DNA of 64,000 nt from Platanthera guangdongensis (Eukaryota > Streptophyta > Magnoliopsida > Asparagales > Orchidaceae). Every line of letters begins with the position of its first letter. Positions within the stretch are counted from its first letter, which is position 1. Position numbers and translations under genes: made by a program. Shown here in pieces: positions 53,462 through 62,209 of the stretch. The stretch is from contig CM077150.1 in NCBI GenBank assembly GCA_039583875.1, positions 6,231,765-6,295,764 of the forward strand, in the 5' to 3' direction. The notes under the pieces were generated by a model. That model saw only the letters and a program-made list of their open reading frames with translations, ran no database searches and was not told the origin of the DNA.

Positions 53462-53833
53462 TGTTAGAAAGTAGAGAAAAGAAGCGAAAGAAGAGAACAA
53501 GCCGAATAAACTTTTGAATAATCGAATTTTATTATCCAAAAAAGATAACTATTACAAAGGTATGCCCTCCCTTATATAGAATGGAGGAGAGAAGAGAGAA
53601 TACAAATAAGAGATGTGGGACTAAAATTTACAAGCTAAGCGGACTGTACAAAGTAAACCGCACAGGCCGCGCGGTTAGACAGAAGGACTAACCGCACGGC
53701 TTACAATAAGAGATGCAGAGAGGTCGCCTGTGAAGATTGCTAGACCGCCCGGTTTACAAGTCGCCGAGTCAAACCGCCAGACCGCGCGGTCTCCAACCCG
53801 CCAAGACAGACCGCCCGGTCTCCAACTTCAACA
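53462..53833 (-). repeat. 5' LTR of the gag-less copia
   Basis: The 372-bp partner of 48920-49292, almost identical by eye (a few single-base differences), which points to a recent insertion. Confidence 0.95.
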
Positions 53834-53838
53834 GTACA

Positions 53839-54240
53839 GAGGTGCTCTCGGGTGTCGGGCTCTCGGAGGCACGCTCGGGTGTCAGGTGCACAGAGGCGCA
53901 TTCGGGAGTGGGGCACGCGATAGAGGGGAGCGCGCAGAGGCACACAATGGAGTGGAGTCACATTATGCAGTGGAGCACCCAGAGGCGCGCTATGGAGATG
54001 AGCTCCCGGAGGCACGCTATGGAGCTGATCGCACGGAGGCACGTGCGGGAGCAGAGCACACAGAAGCACGCTAAGGAGCGGTCTTGTGGAAATTAGGAGA
54101 TTCTCTGCTCTTAAATGTTTTCGCCCCTTTTATCCCCCCTCCTATTAATGAGGGCCTTATGGGCCCTTATATAGATTTTCAGGAGGGGTGACGTAGTAAC
54201 ATTACCCCAATAACTTCCGGACGGACGAATAGGAACGTCC
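53839..54240 (-). repeat. Right part of the split GC-rich LTR-like sequence
   Basis: Continues the degenerate repeats of 48442-48919 (words GAGGCACGCTATGGAG). It then has a minus-strand TATA region (CTATATAAGGGCCC, about 54170) and CCTCATTAATAGGAGG. This layout suggests the promoter end of an LTR transcribed on the minus strand. Outer boundary not found. Confidence 0.5.
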
Positions 54241-54399
54241 AAATTGGAGCACACGGATTACCACTTTTATGAATACGACACTTTTGCCCCCCGGGCAGTT
54301 CAGACCCAATGGGTGATCCGGACGCCTGGCCTGCGAGGGAGGGGCAGCACGACCGTTGACCGGGTACGACTGGCAACCAGGGGATCACGGCCCCCGACC

Positions 54400-54780
54400 A
54401 AGGCCGAGCGGCCAAGTGGACGCCCTACTTGGGGTGCCAAGGGGCCGCCTAATCTAGGCGTTGTTTGATCTGGGCGACCAAGGGGTCGCACGATTTGGGC
54501 GGCTAAATAGACGGCCCTTCGCGCTTCGGCGGTGGGCCGGGCGGCCAAGGGGGCGCGTGATCTGGGCGGCCAAGGAGGCGGCCTTTTGCGTGTCGGCGGT
54601 GGGCCGGGCAGCCAAGCGGCCTCCCAATCTGGGCGACCAAGGGGCTGCCCGATCTTGGCAGCCAAGTGGGCAGCCCTCCGCGTGCCTGCGAAGGTCCATG
54701 CGGTTAAGAGGCTGCCCGTTTTGGTTGGTCGGAGGGCCACATGGCCAATGGGCGATTTGCTCGGGCGGTTTGGCCGGGGC
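54400..54780. repeat. GC-rich degenerate minisatellite
   Basis: Repeated words GATCTGGGCGGCCAAGG and GGCGGTGGGCCGGGCGGCC at roughly 36-bp or multiple spacing. Open frames on both strands are a by-product. It is probably part of the same LTR-like unit. Confidence 0.55.
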
Positions 54781-54840
54781 GGTCACGCCGCGGTCGCTCT
54801 CCGCACTATTGGTCGGTCAGGTCGTTTAGTTTGAGGTTTT

Positions 54841-55085
54841 TATATTCGCACTCCATTCATGAGCATGCGTTTCGCATCTTTATGCGGCCATATCAAATAT
54901 AAATTAAAAATGATCACACAATATTTCCTACCTATTTCCAAAAACAATTTAGAATACGAATAAAAATACTAACCCAGTATATTTAAGAAATTAAAAAGAG
55001 ATAACATGAAGATGAGAGAGAATAATAAATTCAAAAGGAGAGATCAGGTGCGGTACAAGGCTACAGGCACTTCAAGAAAGGAAAT
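54841..55085. other. AT-rich intergenic sequence
   Basis: No gene or repeat recognised. Confidence 0.4.
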
Positions 55086-55110
55086 CACGTGCTTTTGCAT
55101 TGGCCACGTG
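55086..55110 (+). promoter_or_regulatory. Pair of G-box motifs
   Basis: Two CACGTG hexamers at 55086-55091 and 55105-55110. Such pairs bind bZIP and bHLH factors in light- and ABA-regulated plant promoters. They lie 156-180 bp upstream of the ATG at 55266. Confidence 0.5.
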
Positions 55111-55265
55111 ATCGTCAAAATTATCTCCCAGTTTCGTGTCGATAACATTCGAGTGAGCCTTGCTTTTTTGGAAGACCGCTCTTCAGCCATCTTCTTCATC
55201 GGAGGCCAACTCAACCACAGTACTACCGCCGCTGCTCCCGGCCGACGATAATCAAATCTCCGGCC

Positions 55266-55306
55266 ATGTCCGCCGCCGGAAGCTCCTTTCAAGCCGCTTC
55301 AAAACG
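55266..55306 (+). CDS. Candidate first exon of an unrecognised host gene
   Basis: ATG at 55266 in good plant context (CCGGCCATGTCCGCCGCC) encodes MSAAGSSFQAASK up to a possible GT donor at 55307. If not spliced, the frame ends after 28 codons. The upstream sequence has two G-boxes and a leader with no repeat-element traits. Downstream AT-rich sequence to 55719 would be intron. No downstream exon is seen; a MITE, the palindrome and the 2-kb LTR-like unit follow, so the gene may be broken or continue far away. Weak call. Confidence 0.25.
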
Positions 55307-55719
55307 GTACGCATTCCAAACCGAATCCCCCTTCTCGCTGAACAACCAATAATCAGAGAAACAATAAACATTTCTTCTATTAGATTGCCTCAAAATAACC
55401 TAAATCTCTCTGCTAATTTCTCTGATAATCTGATTTCGTTATCCCTAAACTTATTAAACTTGCAATTGATTAGTGTCAGAAATGTATACTTCCACTTTTG
55501 CAGCACTCAAATTTATTTGTTTCTTACTGTTTCCAGTTTCCCCCTCTTTATGTAGATCTCTAGAACTTAACTTTTCTTGATATTTTTAGTACATTTACTT
55601 GATTCTATTTCCTTTTTACTGAGTTTTTAAGGCAAGAGTTGAGAAATTATTTCCATTTGTGTCAAAAAATTTAATGCTTTTGAGGTTGTTTCTATCTAAG
55701 AACTTTTTTTCTTCCAAAA
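55307..55719. other. AT-rich non-coding sequence, intron-like
   Basis: T-rich sequence without coding sense or repeats, compatible with an intron or intergenic DNA. Confidence 0.35.
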
Positions 55720-55940
55720 GGCTCTGTTTGGCACATCGTTTTTGCTCGTGTGAGTTTGTGCAAAAACTTCGCCGTCATAGAAAGGATGTTTGGCAAGACA
55801 ATGGTTGTGACTGCCGTTAGAAAAGAAAACTAGTTTTGAAAATAGTAGTGAATGAAGTTTCTTAGGTGAGATTGGGTGTTTACAAACGACGGTTCATAAG
55901 CACCGTGTTCATGACCGCTACCGCCGTGCCAAACGAAGCC
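55720..55940. mobile_element. Tourist-like MITE of the MITE B family
   Basis: Ends GGCTCTGTTTGGCAC and inverted GGCTTCGTTTGGCACGGCGG. 221 bp; flanks AAA and GAA, a decayed TAA-type duplication. The right end matches MITE B and the truncated copy at 28695-28852. Confidence 0.75.
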
Positions 55941-56072
55941 GAACTCAAAATCATAAGATGGCTACTACTCATAAATATGCCTCGTTTTCTAGATGATGCA
56001 TGCCCTCTTAAGAAGACAACACAAAACTGTTTAATGAATTTGTTTGTAAAGATAACCTTAAAGAGGCTGTCT
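55941..56072. other. Short spacer
   Basis: No recognisable feature. Confidence 0.4.
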
Positions 56073-56436
56073 GTGTAACGCCCTTTCCACCAGCTTGATG
56101 AGCCTGGTCAAGACTACGTTACTGAGCTGCATCCCAAGAACCGCCTCTACGCGCCTATTTCTCGACCGCGGTGCATTTTGAGGACTGGTCTCGAACCCGC
56201 AACCCTCTTGATAAAAAGCCTTCAAACCACTCTTCATCACTAATTGAGTTGCAACTCAGTTGGTGATGAAGAGTGGTTTGAAGGCTCTTTATCAAGGGGG
56301 TTGCGGGTTCGAGACCCACCCTCAACAATGCGTCTCGGCTGAGAAACAGCCGCGGAGAGGCTTTGGGGTGATTCGGCTGCAGCTCGATAACATAGTCCTG
56401 ACTAGGCTCATCGAGCTGGTGGAAAGGGCGTTACAC
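56073..56436. repeat. 364-bp palindrome of tRNA-related (SINE-like) arms
   Basis: The left arm 56073-56251 and right arm 56252-56436 are inverted copies meeting at TTGCAA with no spacer. The right arm reads CTCAGTTGGTGATGAAG (A-box-like) and, 40 bases on, GGGTTCGAGACCC (B box GGTTCGAGACC at 56306-56316), the internal promoter pattern of tRNA genes and SINEs. Spacing and downstream sequence do not make a tRNA. Outer ends are GTGTAACGCCC and GGGCGTTACAC. Probably two head-to-head copies of a tRNA-derived SINE or a hairpin repeat. Confidence 0.7.
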
Positions 56437-56767
56437 TTTGAGTCTTCTCTTAGTAGGACAATACCCTAAATCTTTTCTCGGCACAAGGGTTCGTCCGAGG
56501 GATCACATGGAGGAGCTTTCATATGCCACAAAGGCCCCACAATGCCCTGGTGATTCGTCATCGGATCGAAAGAGTTAGGATCTCACCCCATTGAGATAGT
56601 GCCCTCCATGTATGAGACCACAACACTTGAGTATACCCCATAACTAAGAGCTTAAGTGAATTTAAAGTCGTTAGGAAATGCCTCTGACCTCTTTGTGAGA
56701 TTTGATTAAGGGAATGAAAATGTGACAGGTAGTTACCCAAGTAGATCCTCCCATCAAAAATATTAAG
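56437..56767. other. Unassigned sequence
   Basis: No gene recognised. A 60-codon minus-strand frame (56558-56740) exists but has no identifiable motif. Confidence 0.35.
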
Positions 56768-57324
56768 TGTTGCGGACTAATTCGACGTCCCGGTCAGGCC
56801 GGAATTCTTGGGCCGTCTTAGCTCTCGGAACGGTCGAGCGCGCACACAGTCAAAAAAAATAGAAAGTCGACAAGGTAATTTTTTAAACGTGGAAAACCCC
56901 GAAAAGTGGTGAAAAATCGCGTGGTCGGATCTGTGTCGACCAAACCTCCACTAGATCTGAGTGCAGTTACAAAACTTTTTCAAGAACTCGAGGACGACAG
57001 GTCGCCTCTCATTACAATTATTGGGGAGAGAGTGAGAGCCTGGAGGGTGACAGGCCACCACTCACATGGCTAATTATTTCTTTGAGTTCTGCATGGAGCG
57101 ATGCGCTCGTTGTATTCTGGAGTCTTCTAACAATTCCTGGAGGCGGGAGCAGCTTGCTGTACACGTTCTGATGTCTGGAGCTTTGAGGCTCGGAGGCACG
57201 CTTAACACGTTTTACCCTCCGCTTCTTGTCTCCGATTGTCTTTTGGAGAAGCGTGGTTTGGTTGTCTTGTCGGTAGATGGAGTGCTTGTTCTGGAGCGCG
57301 TGGTACGCTTGTTGGCCAAAAGCG

Positions 57325-57545
57325 CGCTGTGAGTTTGTTGGAGGAGAGCGCGCTAGGCGCTTGCTGGAGGAGGGCGCGCAAAGCGCTAGATGAAAGAGGG
57401 CGCGCAGAGCGCTTGCTCGTAAAGAGAGCGCGTAGGGCGCTTGTAGGAGGAGAGTGCGCAGGGTGCTTGTTGGAGGAGAACGCACAGGGCGCTTGCCAGA
57501 GGAGAGCGCGTTGGGCGCTTGTTGGAGAAAGGTGCGTGAAGCGCT
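57325..57545. repeat. About 26-bp tandem repeats
   Basis: Around eight copies of a unit like GGCGCTTGTAGGAGGAGAGT plus six bases, some 28 bp long. Confidence 0.7.
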
Positions 57546-57649
57546 GGGGGAAGAGACCCGTGCAAGGGAGCAACGTGTGTGATAGCGCGTACGAGCGTGC
57601 AGGGGAGAGACAGGCGCAAGAATGCGCGAGAGAAAGGCGACGCGCGCGG

Positions 57650-58450
57650 GAGCCCGCAAGGGAGAAATGCGCGCGATAACGCGCAAGGAGGCGGCGCGCG
57701 TGAAAGCGCGCAAGGGAGAAATGCGCCCGAGAGCGCGCAACGAAGCGGCGCACACAAGAGCTCGCAAGGGAGAACTGCACGCAAGAGGGCGCACGGGGGC
57801 GGCGCGGGCGGGAGTGCGCAAGGGAAAAATGCTCGCAAGAGCGCATAATGAGGCGGCGCGCGTGGGAGCGCGCGGGAGCGCGTAAGGGAGAAATGCGCGT
57901 GAGAGCGCGCAACGAGGCGGGGCGCGCGAGAGCGCGCAAGGGAGAGATGCACGCAAAAGCGGGCAAGGGGGCGGCGCGCGCTCGCGCAAGGGAGAAATGC
58001 GCGTGAGAGCGCACAAGGAGGCGGCGCGCGCGGTAGCGCACAAGAGAGAAATGCGTGCGAGAGTGCGCAAAGAGGCGGCGCGCGCGGGAGCGCGTGCGGG
58101 AGAAATGCGCGTGAGAGTGCACAACGAGGCGGCGCGCGCGGGAGCGCGCAAGGGAGAAATGCGTGCGAGTGTGCGCAATGAGGCGGTGCGCGCGGGAGCG
58201 CGTAAGGGAGAAATGCGCACGAGAGTGTGCAACGAGGCGGCGCGCGCGGGAGCGCGCAAGGGAGAAATGCGCGCAAGAGCGTTGCGCGCAAAGGGGCGGC
58301 GCACGCGAGAGCGCGCAAGGGAGAAATGCGCGCGAGAGCGCGCAAGGGGGCAGCGTGCGCGAGTGCGCGCATAGGAGAAATGCGCGAGTGAGCGCAAGAG
58401 AGAAATGCGCGCGAGAGCGCACAAGAGAGAAATGTGCGCGAGGAGGCGGC
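57650..58450. repeat. 54-bp GC-rich minisatellite, about 15 copies
   Basis: The unit begins GGGAGAAATGCGCGCGAGAG and is rich in CGCGCG. Starts recur near 57660, 57714, 57768, 57822, 57886, 57940, 57989 and onward to about 58424. A 54-bp period is divisible by three and the unit lacks stops in several frames, so all three minus-strand frames stay open as 18-residue repeats. Confidence 0.88.
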
Positions 58451-58836
58451 GCACGCGGGAACCCGCAAGGAAGATATGCGAAATAGAGAGAAATTCCGGG
58501 CGGAGAAGATAAACATATTCGAAGACGAATGAGATCTTCAAAGAATGCTTGAAGATCTTCGAAAGGGAAGAAGAAGATGAAGAAGATGAGGGAGGAAGGA
58601 GAGAGAGGGAATCCGTTGGAGGATTTTTCCAAGAAGGAGAGAGATCCCCCTTAAAGGGGGTCTGAGGCCTTATTTATAGGCTTCATGAGTGGTTATGGAG
58701 GTTACACGGTTATCCGCAGCCCATAACCACCATGATTGCTATCAATAGACCAAAATATTATATTTATTTTTACGGGACTATGGTTTAATATGCATATTAA
58801 TCTCATTATATGCAGACCGTTCTATTTTTGGCAACA

Positions 58837-59673
58837 CATTATCTCCATTACGGGAGATCATGTGGGCGGTTACGTGGGTGGTGACACACGTAACCGACGC
58901 CGGCGATCATGAGAGCGTGATCGGACGGTGGAGATGGGCTCCCTCGGACGCCCGACGAACTTGCCGGTGAGGCGGGAGATCGCCTCCAACGGCCGGGAGA
59001 GCGGCGGCTGCCATGCCAAGCGGCGGAAAGTGGGGAGCGGTCGACGGCGGCCGCGGCGGTGGGAGACGGCGGCGACGGAAGTCGACCACGGGAGAAACAG
59101 ACGACGGCGACGACGGTGGTGGAGTCGGGAAATAACGGCGGCAGCGGCGTGGCATTGGGAGACAGCGGCGGCGGCAGCCGCGAGAGAAACGGACGACGAC
59201 GACGACAGTTGTGGAGTCGGGAAATAACGCGGCGACGGTCGCGACGTTTGAAGACTGCCGCGGCGGTGGCCGTGAAGCCTAGAAATAATGGCGGCGACGG
59301 TCGCGACGTTTGAAGACGGTGGCGGCGGCCTCCACGAGAGAAACGAACGACGGTGACGGCATCCGCGGCGTTGGGAGACGACGTCGACGGCGCCCACGGG
59401 AGAAACGGACGACAGCGACTGCGGTCGTGGAGTCGAGAAATAACGGCGGTCGCGGCCGCGGCGTTGGGAGACGACGGCGGCCGCGGGAGGAACGGACGCC
59501 GGTGGCGATCGTGGCGGCGGTCGGCGGCGGCCGGTGGCGGGCGGCGGTAGTTGTTGAATGGGAGGCCCCCATGATTTCTCCTATTGTGGTGGAGATCATG
59601 GGGAGCGGGTTGACCGGTCAAACTCACGATCTCCATAATAGGAAAAATTATGGGGGGAGTGGTTAAATGCACC
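58837..59673. repeat. GC-rich GGC/GAC-type degenerate repeat region
   Basis: Words such as GGCGGCGACGGTCGCGACG, GAGTCGGGAAATAACGGCG and GGGAGACGACGGCG recur at about 60-130-bp intervals. Long Pro/Arg/Ser-rich minus-strand frames are composition artefacts. A short inverted repeat CCCCATGATTTCTCC / GGAGATCATGGGG lies at about 59567-59600. Origin unknown. Confidence 0.5.
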
Positions 59674-60744
59674 TGTTGAAGCCAAAAATAACCTCTGTGG
59701 AGTTCGGGGTCCCTAGAAAGGGGTGACCTCACACCTACTACACTCAAGAGAACGTCACGGACCAAAGGTCCAAGAAGCTAGGAATAGACCCTTGGCTCTA
59801 GCGCGGAGGTCCCACCTCACACCCGGAAGGCTACCTGAGCACTTCCCCTCCCTAGCCAATGCTCGAGCTAGGGTGCCTTGGAGGAGCTCTCTCTACTCTA
59901 CCAAGAAGAAGCTAAGGGAGGAGGAAGCCAAAAAAGGATCCTTCCAAAGGCACCCAAGGGGTCTATTTATAGTTTTTCAAAGTGCTGGGGAAAAACGACC
60001 AAAATATCCTTACGCCCAATAAGCCTTGTGCAATAGAAAACATCCACGCTGGGGGTAAAGAGGTAATTCCCCCGAGGCAAAATGGTAAAACCGCAGAGTC
60101 CACAGAGGTCTAGGGGGCGGAGGGCGAACCCTCCACGGACTAGCCTCCTGGGGCGAGAAGGCTGGCCGCCCGGTCTCGCCCCGCAGGCTCTCCGCCTGGG
60201 GCGAGAGGGCTGGTCGCCCCGTCTCGCCCCGCGAGCTCGCCGCCTGGGGCGAATGGGCTGGCCGCCTCGTCTCGCCCCGCGAGCTCGCCGCCTGGGGCGA
60301 GAGGGCTGGCCGCCCCGTCTCGCCCCGCGAGCTCGCCGCCTGGGCGAGAGGGCTGGCTGCCCGGTCTCGCCCCGCGAGCTCGCCGCCTGGGGCGAGAGGG
60401 CTGGCCGCCCCGTCTCGCCCCGCGAGCTCGCCGCCTGGGCGAGAGGGCTGGCCGCCCCGTCTCGCCCCGCGAGCTCGCCCAAGGCCAGGGTGTCGGGGGC
60501 GGGATCCTGGTCTCCAGCCAGTCCCGCCATCCCACCTCGCACCTAGCACGCCAGGGGGGTGCCGGCCATCTTGCCGCACCCCACCCCTCTAAAGGGCCCG
60601 GGGGAAGATGTGATTCTTCCTCCCCCTACTAGTATTTTCCAAGACAGAGCCAAAATTGGCCACCAAGAGTGCAAAATCTCCAAAAAGTTTAAAAACATGT
60701 TTGCCTTGTTTGGTGCCCACTCTTCGCGAATACGGGGTTGTACA
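59674..60744 (-). repeat. 3' LTR of the second Tat-like element
   Basis: It starts TGTTGAAGCCAAAA and ends CGGGGTTGTACA in plus reading, 1071 bp. The TATA complement CTATTTATAG is at 59963-59972. A 48-bp tandem array (unit with GGCTGGCCGCCCCGTCTCGC) at about 60130-60490 stands where the first copy has a 46-bp array of different sequence. Confidence 0.88.
60130..60490. repeat. 48-bp GC-rich tandem array in the LTR
   Basis: About seven copies of a unit with CGCCCCGCGAGCTCGCCGCC and GGGCGAGAGGGCTGGCCGC. The period is 48 in most units and 47 in some. Confidence 0.8.
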
Positions 60745-60826
60745 CAATCCCCGCTCTTTTCGAGGTTGGCACAAGCTCGGAAAGAAACATCCAATCAAAC
60801 GTATTCGCGGAGTGTAACTTTCCTGC

Positions 60827-62060
60827 GGGTCAACCTGCCATGCCAGCTATGGGAGCCTGGGTGGCGAGACCTCCTCTGGGTGAAAACACTTAGCCTCCCC
60901 GATGGGTCAACCTATCAAGCCAGCTAATGAGAGCCTGGGTGACGAGACGGCCTCGGGGTGAAAACACTTAGCCTCCCCGAGGGGTCAACCTGTCAAGCCA
61001 GCTAATGAGGAGCCTGGGTGACGAGACGGCCTCGGGGTGAAAACACTTAGCCTCCACGAGAGGTACCACCGGCCCTGGCAGCTAGTGTGAGCCTGACAGC
61101 GGAATCCCTCTCGAGGTGAGACCTACCTACCCACCCTCCGAGAGATCAACCTGCCCTGCCAGCTAGTGGGAGCCTGACCGCGGAATCATCATCGGAGCAA
61201 AGGACTTGAGCTACCACGAGAGATCAACCTGCCCTGCCAGCTAGTGGGAGCCTGGCCGCGGAATCATCATCGGAGCAAAGGGCTTGGGCTACCACGAGAG
61301 ATCAACCTGCCCTGCCAGCTAGTGGGAGCCTGGTCGCGGAATCATCATCGGAGCAAAGGACTTGGGCTACCACGAGAGATCAACCTGTCCTGCCAGCTAG
61401 TGGGAGCCTGACCGCGGAATCAACATCGGAGCAAAGGACTGGGCTACCACGAGAGATCAACCTGCCCTGCCAGCTAGTGGGAGCCTGGCGCGGAATCATC
61501 ATCGGAGCAAAGGACTTGGGCTACCACGAGAGATCAACCTGTCCTGCCAGCTAGTGAGAGCCTGGCCGCGGAATCATCATCGGGGCAAAGGACTTGGGCT
61601 ACCACGAGAGATCAACCTGCCCTGCCAGCTAGTGGGAGCCTGGCCGCGGAATCATCATCGGAGCAAAGGACTTGGGCTATCACGAGAGATCAACCTGCCC
61701 TGCCAGCTAGTGAGAGCCTGACCGCGGAATCATCATCGGAGCAAAGGACTTGGGCTACCACGAGAGATCAACCTGCCCTGCCAGCTAGTGGAAGCCTGGC
61801 CGCGAATCATCATCGGAGCAAAGGACTTGGGCTACCACGAGAGATCAACCTGCCCTGCCAGCTAGTGGGAGCCTGGTCGCGGAATCATCATCGGAGCAAA
61901 GGACTTGAGCTACCACGAGAGATCAACCTGCCCTGCCAGCTAGTGGGAGCCTGGCCGCGGAATCATCATCGGAGCAAAGGACTTGGGCTACCACGAGAGA
62001 TCAACTTGCCCTGCCAGCTAGTGAGAGCCTGGCCGCGGAATCATCATCGGAGCAAAGGAC
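60827..62060 (-). repeat. 78-bp tandem array of the second element
   Basis: Three to four diverged units (60827-61140) then about 12 close units containing TACCACGAGAGATCAACCTG and CCAGCTAGTGGGAGCCTGG. It is the reverse complement of the 17064-18083 array, with the same arrangement of diverged units next to the polypurine tract. Confidence 0.9.
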
Positions 62061-62209
62061 CGAGCATCACAATCAAACCTTACCAAATCCTACATTCTCA
62101 AACGGGGAAAATAGAAGGGTTACATGACCCCCCCAACTCAGTTGGTCGGGGGTTGGACTCATTACAAGATAAGAGAAAGGGAAAAAAACTACCGCAAGGC
62201 GAGGCTCCC

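Larger units (their letters stand above)
48920..53833 (-). mobile_element. Complete copia element, gag-less, minus strand
   Basis: The 4914-bp element has LTRs of 372-373 bp (5' LTR 53462-53833, 3' LTR 48920-49292) and a perfect GTACA duplication (48915-48919 and 53834-53838). A polypurine tract (minus strand CTTGAGGGGGAG) abuts the 3' LTR, and the iMet primer site is at 53450-53461. Protease, integrase, RT and RNase H are recognisable on the minus strand. No gag is found: only about 600 bp lie between the second primer-like site and protease. The solo LTR at 2315-2683 belongs to the same family. Confidence 0.93.
56768..58836 (-). mobile_element. 2-kb LTR-like unit with internal minisatellites
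   Basis: It starts TGTTGCGGAC and ends TTTTGGCAACA, so the termini are inverted TGTTGC...GCAACA. On the minus strand a TATA box CTATAAATAAGG lies at about 58668-58680, placing U3 at the high-coordinate side, and ACGTGGAAAACCCCG-type sequence lies near the other end (56890). No primer site, polypurine tract or protein is adjacent, and the flanks TTAAG and CATTA do not match. It is therefore either an old solo LTR or part of a truncated element. Confidence 0.55.

Noticed and set aside
56250..56330. Functional tRNA gene
   Set aside because: A- and B-box-like motifs exist but no cloverleaf or anticodon arm can be drawn; the sequence fits a tRNA-derived repeat.
57018..58541. Long minus-strand frames of 507, 476 and 376 codons
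   Set aside because: They overlap in three frames of one 54-bp minisatellite, and their repeats follow the DNA period; no domain is recognisable.
58848..59765. 305-codon Pro/Arg/Ser-rich minus-strand frame
   Set aside because: Composition effect in a CG-rich degenerate repeat; other frames are open too and it runs into the adjoining LTR.
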